DNA of 64,000 nucleotides from Actinokineospora auranticolor (GCF_002934265.1 NZ_PTIX01000002.1:124001-188000), one strand, 5' to 3'. Numbered from the stretch's first letter, positions 16,260 through 26,738 are shown. Notes: generated by a model from the letters alone, not told the origin. Numbers and translations are program-made.

Positions 16260-17177
16260 GTGTCTGTGGATGTGCTTGGGGACGCCCTGCGGCGGGGGCC
16301 GTTCCACGTGGCGTTGCGGACCGCCATCGAGCATCGGGGCCTGTCGTTGGCCCGGTTGCGCGCCCATCTGTCGCGAATGGATATCTCCATCGCCGAGTCC
16401 ACCCTCAGTTACTGGCAACGCGGGCTGCGCCACCCGGACGTGCATCACGCGCTCGGGGCCGTGCGTGGGCTGGAGAGCGTGCTGGGGTTACCCACCGACT
16501 CGCTCGTCGTCCTGCTCGGGCCCCGGCAGCGGACCCCGCGCCGGACGCCGCCGTCGGCGTCGTTCGCCGAGCTGGTCGTCGCGGGGCCGACGACGCGGGA
16601 GTTGCTGGCCGATATCGGTGCTGACCCTGAGCGGTGCAACTCCTCGATGGAGTTGCAACTCGCCCACGAGCGGGTGACCATCGGGGTTGATCGGTCACAG
16701 GCCAAGGTGCACACGCTGCTCGTCGGTCGGGCGCTGGAGACCGGGGTCGACCGGTACGTGGCCGTCTACCACGGCGAGCCCGGCTGCGACGTCGACGTCG
16801 TGCGGGTCACCGCGGGGGACGGGTGCCGGCTCGGCCGGGTGCGGCGCAAGGACGTGTCGGTGATCTTCGAGCTGATGTTCGACCGGACCCTCACCGAAGG
16901 TGAAACCGCCGTCATCAGCTACACGGTCGAGGACGACTCCGGGGTCGAGTGCCCCGGCTACTTCCGGATCTTCCGCGCGCCGTCCGGGCCGTACCTGCTC
17001 CAGATGCAACTCCCCACCGAGGACGTCCCGGCCCGGTGCGTCCAGGAGGTCCGCATCACCGAAAGCCGTCCCCCGACCGTGTCGACCGAGCTGTACTGCG
17101 ACCGGGGGTACGTGGTCAGCGCCTACTACCCCGGCTCCGAGCGCGGCATCGCCGGGATCTCGCTGGAGTGGCGCTGA
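16260..17177 (+). CDS. Helix-turn-helix protein of unknown function
   Basis: This 305-residue protein uses a GTG start with GGAGG upstream. Residues about 8-80 look like an XRE/HTH-type domain (FHVALRTAIEHRGLSLARLR, then STLSYWQRGLRHPDVHHAL). The remaining 220 residues are predicted beta-rich (YVAVYHGEPGCDVDVVRV, ISYTVEDDSGVECPGYF) without a family that could be named. It has no membrane segment. The arrangement suggests a regulator with a sensory domain of an actinobacteria-specific type. It lies 18 bp before guaB1, so co-transcription is possible. Confidence 0.65.
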   Translation: MSVDVLGDALRRGPFHVALRTAIEHRGLSLARLRAHLSRMDISIAESTLSYWQRGLRHPDVHHALGAVRGLESVLGLPTDSLVVLLGPRQRTPRRTPPSASFAELVVAGPTTRELLADIGADPERCNSSMELQLAHERVTIGVDRSQAKVHTLLVGRALETGVDRYVAVYHGEPGCDVDVVRVTAGDGCRLGRVRRKDVSVIFELMFDRTLTEGETAVISYTVEDDSGVECPGYFRIFRAPSGPYLLQMQLPTEDVPARCVQEVRITESRPPTVSTELYCDRGYVVSAYYPGSERGIAGISLEWR

Positions 17178-18632
<1,455 letters not shown>

Positions 18633-19085
18633 CGGGCGACCGCCGACCAGCGGGTCCGGTCATGCCAAAGGGACGCACCCGCCGGGCTCGCGGATCGCGC
18701 GGGAGCAAGCCGGCCGGGTGGTCACCTCCGGCAGCGCGGACAACCGTGCGCGGCTCGGCGGAGAGCAAGAGGTCCGCGGGGAACAAGAGGTCCGCGGGCT
18801 GATTCAGCTCTGCGTGAAGATCAAGGCCACTCCGGTCACCGGCATCCGCCGGGAACTCCGCGCCGGTGGCGACCGCCGCCGCGCCCACCCGCCAAGATCA
18901 TCGGGCTGTGGGATCCCCCGAATTCCACACTAGTGCGCGGTGAGCAGGGGGAACAACGCCAGTTCGGTGGCCTGTGGACAACTCGGCGGCATGTGGACGA
19001 ACGGTCCACACGGGTTGGCGGCAAACGGTTCTTTGCCGGTTGGGTGGTGGAACATCCGAATTGACCGCGCGCCTATGGTTGCAGG
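18633..19085. other. Gene-free stretch with DnaA-box-like 9-mers
   Basis: No convincing gene was found in these 453 bp on either strand. A small direct repeat (AACAAGAGGTCCGCGGG after AGCAAGAGGTCCGCGGG) lies at 18768-18800. At 18973-18981 the 9-mer TGTGGACAA is an exact reverse DnaA box, with near matches TGTGGACGA (18992) and GGTCCACAC (19003) within 40 bp. The last 60 bases, more AT-rich, probably carry the promoter of the ABC exporter. Confidence 0.5.
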
Positions 19086-20141
19086 GTGAGAGCAGTCGAG
19101 GTCGAAGACCTTGTCAAGCTGTACAAGAAGAACCCCAAACCTGCGGTGGACGGCCTGAGTTTCAGCGTCGAACCCGGAGAGGTGTTCGGCCTGCTCGGTC
19201 CAAACGGGGCCGGCAAGACAACCACGGTGGGGGTGCTGACGACGCGGGTGCTGCCCACGTCGGGAAGGGCGTTGGTGCACGGCGTGGACGTGGTCTGGGA
19301 CTCGACCCGGGCCCGGCAGATCCTCGCGGTCGTCCCCCAGCGCAACAACCTGGACCGGTCGCTGAGCATCCGGCAGAACCTGCTGTTCCACGCCGCCTAC
19401 CACGGCGTGCCGCGCGCCGAGCGCACCGCGCGCGCCGACGAGATCCTGGACCGGATGGGGCTCGCCGACCGGGCCAAGGACCGGATCGACCTGGTCTCCG
19501 GCGGCCAGGCGCAGCGGGTGATGATCGCCCGCGCGCTGATGCACAAACCCAAGGTCATGTTCCTGGACGAGCCGTCGACCGGGCTGGACCCGCAGGCGCG
19601 GCTGTTCGTCCACGACCGGGTGCTCGACCTGCGCGCCGAGGGCGTCACCGTCGTGCTGACCACGCACGACATGGACGAGGCCGAGAAGCTGTGCGACCGC
19701 ATCGGCATCGTCGACCACGGCAAGCTGCTGGCCCTGGACACCCCGGCCGCGCTGACCCGCGGCCTGCCGGGCAGCACGACTGTGAGCGTCACGGTCCACC
19801 TCGGCGGCACGGACGGCGCCGTCGTGGAGAAGGCGCTGGCGGACATCGACGGCGTGGAGCGCGTCGAGCGGATCGGGTCGAGCGGACCGGCCCCGGCCGC
19901 GCTACCCCCCGGCCTGCCCGCCGCGGCGATGGCCGCCATCGCCGCCAAGGCCGCGGAACTGGCGACGGCCCCGCAGACCGAAGGCGTGTACCGGCTGTAC
20001 ACGGCACTCGAACCGGCGGTGGTCCTCCCCCTGGTCCTGCGCGTCCTGGGGGACGCGACGTGCGAGGTGACCGACCTGTCGATCGGCACGCCGAGCCTGG
20101 AGGACGTCTTCATCCACCTCACCGGACGGGAGCTGCGATGA
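19086..20141 (+). CDS. ABC transporter ATP-binding protein (DrrA-like exporter)
   Basis: This 351-residue ATPase has Walker A GPNGAGKTT, the signature VSGGQAQRVMIARAL, Walker B VMFLDEPSTGLD and the H-loop TTHDMDEAEKL. The long C-terminal extension (about 210-351) is typical of drug or lipid exporters of the DrrA/NodI group. It couples ATP hydrolysis to export by the permease encoded next; the genes overlap by 4 bp (ATGA). The substrate is unknown. GTG 19086 is the start; no regulator lies beside it. Confidence 0.92.
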   Translation: MRAVEVEDLVKLYKKNPKPAVDGLSFSVEPGEVFGLLGPNGAGKTTTVGVLTTRVLPTSGRALVHGVDVVWDSTRARQILAVVPQRNNLDRSLSIRQNLLFHAAYHGVPRAERTARADEILDRMGLADRAKDRIDLVSGGQAQRVMIARALMHKPKVMFLDEPSTGLDPQARLFVHDRVLDLRAEGVTVVLTTHDMDEAEKLCDRIGIVDHGKLLALDTPAALTRGLPGSTTVSVTVHLGGTDGAVVEKALADIDGVERVERIGSSGPAPAALPPGLPAAAMAAIAAKAAELATAPQTEGVYRLYTALEPAVVLPLVLRVLGDATCEVTDLSIGTPSLEDVFIHLTGRELR

Positions 20142-20935
20142 CCGAGACCGCCGAGATCCGGTCCAGCACACCGCTGCGCACCTTCGGGTCCGTGCTGTGG
20201 CGGGACACGTTCGTCACGGGCCGCGAGTTGCTGCCGTTCCTCGCCCAGGTGATCGTGCAGCCGTTCTTCACGCTGTTCATCTTCGGCAAGGTCCTGGTGA
20301 ACCTCGGCTACGTCGGCGGCGACTTCGCGGCCATCCTGCTGCCGGGAATCGTGGCCCTGAACGGGTTCCTGGGCGCGCTGCAGAACACGACCATGCCGCT
20401 GATCATGGACTTCTCCTGGACCCGCGAGATCGAGGACCGGCTGCTGGCACCGATCCCGATCGCCTGGGTGGCGGTGGAGAAGATGCTGTTCGGCGCGCTG
20501 CGGGGCGTGGTCGCGGCCCTGGTGATGATCCCGATCGGGTTCCTGATCCTGGACGGGGTGCACTGGCCCGCGTCGGCGTGGATCCCGGTGCTGCTGATCG
20601 TGATCCTGGGATCGCTGGTGGGGGCGGCGATCGGGATGACGATCGGGACGTCGGTGCAGCCCCGGCAGATCAACATCCTGTTCGCGGTGATCCTGATGCC
20701 GCTGATGTTCACCGGGTCGACCCAGTTCCCGTGGATGGGCCTGGCGAACCTGCGGTGGTTCCAGGTGATCTGCGCGCTAAACCCGCTGACGTACGTCAGT
20801 GAGGGGATGCGGGCGGAGTTGGTGCCGTGGGTGCCGCACATCCCGATCTGGATCAGCCTGCTGGTGATGGTGGTCGCCTGCGGCGTCTTCGGCTTCTTCG
20901 GCATCCGCGGCTTCCTGCGGCGGGCGCTGGACTGA
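20138..20935 (+). CDS. ABC-2 type transporter permease
   Basis: This 265-residue membrane protein has six hydrophobic segments and the ABC-2 signature region near the end (LNPLTYVSEGMRAELV). The N-terminal cytosolic part (TPLRTFGSVLWRDTFVTGRE) is as in DrrB-like permeases. It overlaps the ATPase gene by ATGA and forms the export channel with it. A perfect 12-bp hairpin follows and also closes the convergent NACHT gene. Confidence 0.92.
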   Translation: MTETAEIRSSTPLRTFGSVLWRDTFVTGRELLPFLAQVIVQPFFTLFIFGKVLVNLGYVGGDFAAILLPGIVALNGFLGALQNTTMPLIMDFSWTREIEDRLLAPIPIAWVAVEKMLFGALRGVVAALVMIPIGFLILDGVHWPASAWIPVLLIVILGSLVGAAIGMTIGTSVQPRQINILFAVILMPLMFTGSTQFPWMGLANLRWFQVICALNPLTYVSEGMRAELVPWVPHIPIWISLLVMVVACGVFGFFGIRGFLRRALD

Positions 20936-20940
20936 GCAGG

Positions 20941-20972
20941 ACCTGGCCGGGTCTGTCAGGACCCGGCCAGGT
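20941..20972. terminator. Bidirectional hairpin between ABC permease and NACHT gene
   Basis: ACCTGGCCGGGT and ACCCGGCCAGGT form a perfect 12-bp stem with an 8-base loop. The 3' arm overlaps the last codons of the convergent NACHT gene. There is no strong T tract on either side. Confidence 0.7.
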
Positions 20973-22920
20973 GCTGTTGCAGGAGGGCGTGCCGGAACTG
21001 GTACACGGCACCGACTTGGCGCAGGATCCCGCGGGCGTGCGCGTCTTCGAGGAACGACAGCAGGCGGCGGGGCAGACTCCCACGCAGCAACCACGTTGTG
21101 GTGCGGAACGCGGCGGCTGCGTGCCAGGTGAAGGCACTGACAAGCAGCGGCGCGAGCGCCACATCAACGATATCCGGCTCGCCCCGGTACACCAAGACCA
21201 GCAGAATCCAGAGGCTGATGTAGCCGGAGCGATTGGCCTTGGCGAACCCGACGTCGGCGGCCAGTGATTCCCGCATGGTCGGGAGCGCGCGGCCGGACAA
21301 CCGGTTGCGCACGTTGACCAGGTACACCAACCAGCCGGTGAAAACGCTGAAAGGCAGGAAGACAACCACCAGAATGAGGATGGTCAGCATGAAGGGGCTG
21401 GGCCCGGCAGGGGTGCCGCCTACTGCCAGCTCGTCCCGCCAAACCAGGTGATCCTGCCACGCCAAGATTCCTCCCCATGCAGCGAGCACGAGGAACACCG
21501 TGGTGGCGACGACATACCGCAGAACTGTCGCCCGAGTATCCACAGTGGAGGTCAGCCAACCCGGATTCCTGGAGCGGGTGGGGATGGCCAGGCCGAGCAC
21601 CCCGCCGAGAGCCGCGCCGACACCCGGATCCAGGCCGACAGTGCCCCCCAGCGCGCCGCCCGCCAGTACGCAGAGCCAGACCACGGGCAAGAACAGTCGC
21701 AGGGCGATGCGGCGCCAGCCGGTCAGGGACTCGTGTAGGCGCCACCAGGCGAAGTCGACGGTGTCGCGGGCGGTCATGTCCTTGGCGAGGAAGGTCAACC
21801 ACGCCGTGGCCTGTTCCGGGCGGTAGGCGGGGCTCTGCGTGGTGCCGAGGTCCGGGTGGGGGCGCGGGGAGTAGGCGGCGGGCAGGAGCGCGGCCAGCAG
21901 GTGGCGGCGGACGGCGTCGGCGTCCGGGAGCGAGCAGAGGTCGGCGGGGTCGGTTTCCGTTCTGGCGTAGGCGAACCTGGCCAGCGAGGTCATGAACGGG
22001 GACGACAGCGCGTCGGTGAGCGGGCCGCCCGCGCGCACCGCCGCGAACACCGGCGCCCAGCGGTCCTCCTGCCCCGGACGCCGCAAGAAGTCGACCACTT
22101 GCCCCGGCGTCACCGGGGCCAGTTCGACGACCAGCGCCGTGCTCAGCGGACTCCCCGTCGCGCGCACCATCTCCTCGTACTCCGTGGCCCGGCAGGTGAG
22201 CACGAACGGCGCCCCACCGTCGAACGCCGTGTTGATCTCGGCGAGGGCGGCGGCCCGGCGCGGCTCGGGGATCTCGTCGAGGCCGTCGAGGACCGGGAGG
22301 AGCTTCCCGGCGCCGAGCAGGTCGCGCCAGGCCTTCGCGGACGCGGTCTTCGGGTAGTCGGCCGCAAGCCGGTCGACGATCCAGTCGCGCAGCGGCGAGT
22401 CCGGGTCCCACGACGACAGCGGCAGCACGATCGGGACCGGCGGGTCACCGGTCAGCAGGTCGATGGCCAAGAACGTGGCCAGCACGGTCTTGCCCGACCC
22501 GGGCTCCCCGATGATGACGAGCTGCCCGCGCGGCAGCTCGTCGCGGAACTTGGCGGCCAGGTCGCGCAGGTCGCCGTCCGCGCGGACCCGGATGGGTTTA
22601 CCGCCGACGGCGTCCCCGAGGATGGCCGTGGCGGGCGCGGACACCGGCCGGTCGGTCGCCGACCAGCGCACGTTCAGCGGCGCCGAGAGGCTGATCCCCC
22701 GCGCCTGCAACTCCGCCCGCCACTGCTCGCGGACCTGCCCGGCGAACGCCGCCAGGTCCAGCGACGCGGGTTCGCGTTGCAACCACAGTGCCCCGACGAA
22801 GGTCAGCACCCCGGCGGTGAGGCCGAGGAGGGCCGCGACGGGCCAAGGGACGAAGTTGGCCAGGGCGCTGAGCACGCCCGCGACCACCAGCCCCGCCGCG
22901 ACCCACCATCTGACCGACAT
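20956..22920 (-). CDS. Membrane NACHT-domain NTPase
   Basis: This 654-residue protein has two N-terminal transmembrane segments (residues 4-46) followed by a NACHT P-loop NTPase: Walker A GEPGSGKT (138-145), Walker B LLPVLDGLDEI, and the sensor-like FVLTCRATEYEE. After the ATPase come several more hydrophobic segments (LRLFLPVVWLCVLAGGALGG onward) and a helical end. NACHT modules act as switches in signalling and, in some bacteria, antiphage defence. Membrane NACHT proteins of this shape are common and uncharacterised in actinomycetes. No effector domain is fused here and the small conserved gene upstream may be co-transcribed (15 bp apart). Confidence 0.85.
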   Translation of the reverse strand: MSVRWWVAAGLVVAGVLSALANFVPWPVAALLGLTAGVLTFVGALWLQREPASLDLAAFAGQVREQWRAELQARGISLSAPLNVRWSATDRPVSAPATAILGDAVGGKPIRVRADGDLRDLAAKFRDELPRGQLVIIGEPGSGKTVLATFLAIDLLTGDPPVPIVLPLSSWDPDSPLRDWIVDRLAADYPKTASAKAWRDLLGAGKLLPVLDGLDEIPEPRRAAALAEINTAFDGGAPFVLTCRATEYEEMVRATGSPLSTALVVELAPVTPGQVVDFLRRPGQEDRWAPVFAAVRAGGPLTDALSSPFMTSLARFAYARTETDPADLCSLPDADAVRRHLLAALLPAAYSPRPHPDLGTTQSPAYRPEQATAWLTFLAKDMTARDTVDFAWWRLHESLTGWRRIALRLFLPVVWLCVLAGGALGGTVGLDPGVGAALGGVLGLAIPTRSRNPGWLTSTVDTRATVLRYVVATTVFLVLAAWGGILAWQDHLVWRDELAVGGTPAGPSPFMLTILILVVVFLPFSVFTGWLVYLVNVRNRLSGRALPTMRESLAADVGFAKANRSGYISLWILLVLVYRGEPDIVDVALAPLLVSAFTWHAAAAFRTTTWLLRGSLPRRLLSFLEDAHARGILRQVGAVYQFRHALLQQHLAGS

Positions 22921-22935
22921 CGGGGGACACAGTAG

Positions 22936-23484
22936 CTACAGCTCCGGCCCCTTGGCACGCAGGTCGTCGACCTTGCCCATGGCCTCGCGCAGGTCGGCCA
23001 GCCAGGTCTCGGCGTGGTCGCCGACCAGGCGGACGGCCCAGGACAGGGCGTCGGAGCGGGACCGGGCGACACCGGCGTCGACGAGGGTGTCGAGGACCAG
23101 GCGCTCGGGTTGGCGGAGGCGGGTCATGACGGGGACGGACAGGGTGGTGAACAACTCGGTCGTGCCGCCCAGGGTGGCGCCCCAGGCGACCTTGCGGCCG
23201 TAGCGGTGCTCGGCCTGGCGCGCGATCTCGATGCGCTCGTCGCGGGTCTCCTCCCGCCAACGGGCGATCCGACCGGACTCGGCAGCCGCCTGGGCGGCGT
23301 CGTCCGGGTATTCGCTGGTCAGGTTGGCCAGGGTGCCCACGACCAGGATCTCCTCCCGGTCGACCGTCACCTCCGGCTCGCCGGTGAACCACTCCGGCAA
23401 CCTGCCGGAGAACCAGGCCGCGGCGTCACCCGCGGGTGGGACGTCGGCCTGCTGCCTGCCGCCGCGGCCCCAGTGCTTGCGCAT
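22936..23484 (-). CDS. Conserved actinobacterial protein of unknown function
   Basis: This 182-residue soluble protein starts MRKHWGRGGRQQADVPPAGD, contains a middle region AEHRYGRKVAWGATLGGTTE, and ends with a helical segment (LVLDTLVDAGVARSRSDALS, then WAVRLVGDHAETWL) that recalls ribbon-helix-helix or toxin-antitoxin accessory domains (VLDTLVDAGVARSRSDAL). The same architecture is recalled from many actinobacterial genomes, always as hypothetical. It may form an operon with the NACHT gene. The function is unknown. Confidence 0.7.
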   Translation of the reverse strand: MRKHWGRGGRQQADVPPAGDAAAWFSGRLPEWFTGEPEVTVDREEILVVGTLANLTSEYPDDAAQAAAESGRIARWREETRDERIEIARQAEHRYGRKVAWGATLGGTTELFTTLSVPVMTRLRQPERLVLDTLVDAGVARSRSDALSWAVRLVGDHAETWLADLREAMGKVDDLRAKGPEL

Positions 23485-23573
23485 GTCAGCTCCCTTGATT
23501 ACATGATTACATCACTGCTCAACTTACGCGTAAATCACTGGTGCGGGCAGGCGTGTTCGTCCAAGGTGAACCC

Positions 23574-24104
23574 ATGAGTCTCACCGGCACTCTCGTGCGC
23601 CTGCGCGCGCTCGAACCCGACGACGCGGACCTCATCTGGCACTGGGACCAGGACGAGGGCTCGATGCGCTGGCTGGTCACGTCCTACCCGGAGTCCCGGC
23701 AGGCCATCCGCAAGCGGATCGAGGAGCGCGTCAACGGCTACGAGCGCGTGGTCTTCGGCATCGAGGAACTCGCCGACGGGCGGCTGGTCGGCATCACCGC
23801 CCTGCGCGACACCAACCCGGAGAACGGCCGCGGGACCCTGGACCTCTACCTCGGGTCGACGGAGGACCAGGGCAAGGGCTACGGCACCGACGCCCTACGC
23901 GTCCTCTGCCGCTTCGCCTTCAACGACATGCGGCTGCACGCCATCGGCCTGACGGTGGTCGCGGAGAACGAGTCCGCCCGGCACGTCTACCGGAAGGTCG
24001 GGTTCGTCGAGGAGGGCCGCACCCGCGAGACCTTCCGGCGGGACGGGGAGCTGCACGACGAGGTCATCATGAGCCTGCTGGCCCGGGAGTTCACGGGTAG
24101 ATAG
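23574..24104 (+). CDS. GNAT-family N-acetyltransferase
   Basis: This 176-residue protein starts MSLTGTLVRLRALEPDDADL. The acetyl-CoA-binding motif is STEDQGKGYGTDALRVLCRF (motif A), followed by ENESARHVYRKVGFVEEG (motif B), as in RimJ/RimL and SpeG-like acetyltransferases. ATG 23574 has AAGGTGAAC upstream; an in-frame start at 23541 is less likely. Its last codons and stop lie inside the left attachment repeat of the integrative element that follows. In the ancestral chromosome it would have been convergent with, and slightly overlapping, the hemolysin III gene now at 34285. Confidence 0.9.
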   Translation: MSLTGTLVRLRALEPDDADLIWHWDQDEGSMRWLVTSYPESRQAIRKRIEERVNGYERVVFGIEELADGRLVGITALRDTNPENGRGTLDLYLGSTEDQGKGYGTDALRVLCRFAFNDMRLHAIGLTVVAENESARHVYRKVGFVEEGRTRETFRRDGELHDEVIMSLLAREFTGR

Positions 24105-24126
24105 CGAGCCAGATCGCGATGTAGTG
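24099..24126. other. attL of the AICE (old 3' end of the hemolysin III gene)
   Basis: This 28-bp segment is identical to attR at 34293-34320 except at one position (24106). Read on the minus strand it encodes HYIAIWLAIYP followed by TGA, the displaced original C-terminus of the hemolysin III protein. The stop codon of the GNAT gene lies inside it. Confidence 0.85.
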
Positions 24127-24705
24127 CAGCCTGGTCGCACGCGACATGGGCTTGTAGGCGTTGCATGGGGTCTGACCTGGCGTTTTGCTTCTCGGTAGTT
24201 CTCAACGGGTCTCAGGGCTTGCTGCCCTCTCACGGCCTGTGGACGGCCTGGCTTGTCCCAAGCGGACAGCCGGGCCGTTCGGCGTTCCCGGGGCACGTAC
24301 CCACGGTGCGATCCGCGCCTACGGGGCTGTCGAGCTAGGCAGAGTATGGCGCGGATCGTGCCGTGGGCTCCCGGGGTCCAGGGGCGGGGTAGCCCCTGGT
24401 ACCTCGCAAGCCGCGGGCAGCTCCGGCCGTGCCGCCTGCGCGGCGTGGCAGCCGAGCACCTGCCAGGCCGCGCCGCGCGCCCGCGCGGGCGGAGCGAAGC
24501 GGGAGCCCGCGCCGTGGCGCGATGAATGCTGCCTCCCGGCAGGGTGACCGGCCCACCCGCCGCGCCGCGCAGGCGGCGCGGCCTTGATCCCATAGAGCCA
24601 GGTTCAGCACTGCATCAACGTGAGCAGTTCTCGATAAGAGACGATATTTAGTCACACAGACCACGGGGGATGCACTCTCGCCACACGCAGGCGTATCGTG
24701 TAACG
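24127..24705. other. Gene-free left end of the AICE
   Basis: No convincing gene lies in these 579 bp. The stretch is very GC-rich and full of short inverted repeats, the clearest being CCGCGCCGC and GCGGCGCGG around GCA near 24560-24582. A transfer or replication site (clt or double-strand origin) could sit here, but no defined TraB-binding repeat was recognised. From 24600 base composition drops sharply toward the low-GC cargo gene. Confidence 0.45.
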
Positions 24706-25917
24706 ATGGCAAAGTTTGACGACCGTCTAATAAATGGGAATCAGGGAGCTGTGCTCTATCTCTCACGTCCCGCCAATAAGACTTTATCAATTCGGAATGC
24801 AACAGGAACGATTGAAGCAAGCTCCGGTTCAGCAGCGCTCGTCGTCAATCTTGCATCATACGAGAAGAATCTGGATGAACTACTACAGGCCGCTGTTGCG
24901 CTGGCTCAACAAGCCCTGGACCGCTGGGCTATCCACGGAAACATGAGCCGCGTACTGGATCCTTCTGAAGACCGTCACATCCTTTGGTGGTCAGACAGCA
25001 GCGTCGGAAGGTCATGCAGGATGCATACCTCATACGGTCTGACCATGACGCTTAGTGCCGAAGCTCAAGTCCAAGACTCGAACGGCAATATTCGACCTTC
25101 GCTGCCACCGTCGCCCCCTGCCTGGCACCTCAGCTTTCGGTACTTTCGATTGGCTCAGTCGACAACAGACATGGTTGACGCTTTTAGAAACTACTACTTG
25201 GCACTTGAGGCGATTTTAAGCACGATCGAGCCTCCTCCACTCCGGGCAGATGGCCGTCCGGCTGGCAAAGAAAAGGACTGGCTAGATGCCGCCTTTCGGG
25301 CAGCAGCCAAGCTGGTCAACTTTGCCGACTATGCGCCACCAAACACACCCAATCCTGACAAGTTTGTGCGTTCTGACATATACGCCAATGCTCGAACTTT
25401 GACTTTCCACGCGAAGGCTGGAGCACTAGTGATGCTGCCACACGAGCATCAAACCCGACAGCGTCTAAGAACCTCCGTAAAGCGCCTGCGTCAACTGTAC
25501 TTGGACCTGACTCAAGCTTCTCTTGGGTTCCGACACATCGGCGGAGGAGGATTAACAACGTCGGGATTCGAGATGCTGGCCAGCACCTATGAAGGCCACG
25601 CCCACCTCTACGTATCCAGCCAACCAGTTCAAGAGCGCCGACCAGGAGAACCGGTTACACCCGACGACTTGTTGGCGATCCCGATGTTCCGCTCTGCCGA
25701 TCAGTCTGACGATACGCACGTCACCTTCTCCGGGAAGATCCCTTTGAAAGACACGAGCACTAGAGTTCGCCAGTTTGGCGTTGCCGATCAAGCCAATACT
25801 TTGATCTACGAGGACCTCGGCGCCACATTGGATCTAGAAGGCTTCGCGCACGCCGAAGTAGTCTTCGATTTCCGCCACGACGGCGCATCGGGAACTGGCA
25901 TTCGACATCACTCCTAA
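24706..25917 (+). CDS. HEPN-like (ApeA-type) protein, AICE cargo
   Basis: This 403-residue protein has much lower GC than the rest of the window. The N-terminal 150 residues show no known domain (AALVVNLASYEKNLDELLQA; WHLSFRYFRLAQ). Residues about 160-280 look like a HEPN helical bundle: FRNYYLALEAIL resembles the first helix of ApeA-type HEPN domains, and YANARTLTFHAKAG supplies an R-x4-H motif like the catalytic Rx4-6H of HEPN ribonucleases, followed by LRTSVKRLRQLYLDL. The last 120 residues are predicted beta-rich. HEPN RNases are frequent in phage defence and abortive infection. The gene stands alone next to attL, a classic cargo site. ATG 24670 is an alternative start. Domain assignment is by eye. 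Confidence 0.6.
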   Translation: MAKFDDRLINGNQGAVLYLSRPANKTLSIRNATGTIEASSGSAALVVNLASYEKNLDELLQAAVALAQQALDRWAIHGNMSRVLDPSEDRHILWWSDSSVGRSCRMHTSYGLTMTLSAEAQVQDSNGNIRPSLPPSPPAWHLSFRYFRLAQSTTDMVDAFRNYYLALEAILSTIEPPPLRADGRPAGKEKDWLDAAFRAAAKLVNFADYAPPNTPNPDKFVRSDIYANARTLTFHAKAGALVMLPHEHQTRQRLRTSVKRLRQLYLDLTQASLGFRHIGGGGLTTSGFEMLASTYEGHAHLYVSSQPVQERRPGEPVTPDDLLAIPMFRSADQSDDTHVTFSGKIPLKDTSTRVRQFGVADQANTLIYEDLGATLDLEGFAHAEVVFDFRHDGASGTGIRHHS

Positions 25918-25961
25918 CCTATTTTTCGATGTGCCCGCATCCCAGTATTCGAAGATCGCAA

Positions 25962-26738
25962 TCAAACCAGGGACAGTGCACCGCTATAGACACCCGGCGC
26001 CGTTGCGATAGTCGACAAAGACTCAATGACATGGCGGCCGCCAGAGATATCGGAGACGATCGCGCCTGCTTCACGCGCGATAAGAACGCCCGCTGCCGTA
26101 TCCCAGGCCTTATTAGAGAGAATGATTGCGGCATCGGTGCGTCCTTCGGCGACCCAGGCTAGGTCGATGGCGGCGGAGCCGAACATGCGGATGCGTTCGA
26201 CGTTGGCGGCTAGGCGGGCGGTGATGGCCAAGCGTTCGTGATTCTTCTCCTCGGCGTGGACGCCTACGGCGTAGTCGCCTAGGGAGACGATGGCGGACGA
26301 GAGGTCTGTGGTGGTGCTGGCGCTTATGGGGCCGTGTTGGTTGTGGGCGCCTCCACCTTCTGTGGCGGTGTAGTGCATGTTGAGGGCGGGGAGGTCGATG
26401 ACGGCGACTACGGGGCGGTTGTTGGTGACCAGGGCTAGCGAGACGGCGTAGAGGGGTAGGCCGTGGACCAAGTTGGAGGTGCCGTCGATGGGGTCGAGGG
26501 TCCAGACGGAATCGCTGGAGGTCGCGGTGGTGCCTTCTTCTTCGCCTAGGAAGCCGATGTCGGGGGTTTGTTCGGCGAGGTAGGCGCGCACGGTGCGTTC
26601 GATGGTGATGTCGAGGTCGGTGACGCGGTCGCGGTCGCCTTTGTCGCGGACGGTGAGGGGGCCTGCGCGGGCGATGAGGTCGCGGGCGATGGTGACGGCG
26701 TCTTCGGCGATCTTGAGGTGGGCCTGGTGCTCGTTCAC
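25962..26738 (-). CDS. Inositol monophosphatase-family protein
   Basis: This 258-residue protein uses GTG 26738, which overlaps the stop of the regulator gene (GTGA). The metal and substrate motifs of the IMPase family are present: GEEEG, LDPIDGTSNLVHGLP and WDTAAGVLIAREAGA. The family removes phosphate from inositol phosphates, histidinol phosphate, nucleotide phosphates (CysQ/pAp) or FBP. On this element the tight coupling to a DUF5919 regulator suggests a regulatory or nucleotide-signal role rather than housekeeping, analogous to the Nudix Pif protein of other AICEs; this is conjecture. GC is lower than in core genes. Confidence 0.8.
   Translation of the reverse strand: MNEHQAHLKIAEDAVTIARDLIARAGPLTVRDKGDRDRVTDLDITIERTVRAYLAEQTPDIGFLGEEEGTTATSSDSVWTLDPIDGTSNLVHGLPLYAVSLALVTNNRPVVAVIDLPALNMHYTATEGGGAHNQHGPISASTTTDLSSAIVSLGDYAVGVHAEEKNHERLAITARLAANVERIRMFGSAAIDLAWVAEGRTDAAIILSNKAWDTAAGVLIAREAGAIVSDISGGRHVIESLSTIATAPGVYSGALSLV

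Noticed and set aside
18663-18888. Small gene in the gap after guaB1
   Set aside because: Open frames exist on both strands but none has a ribosome binding site, typical codon use or a recognisable domain.
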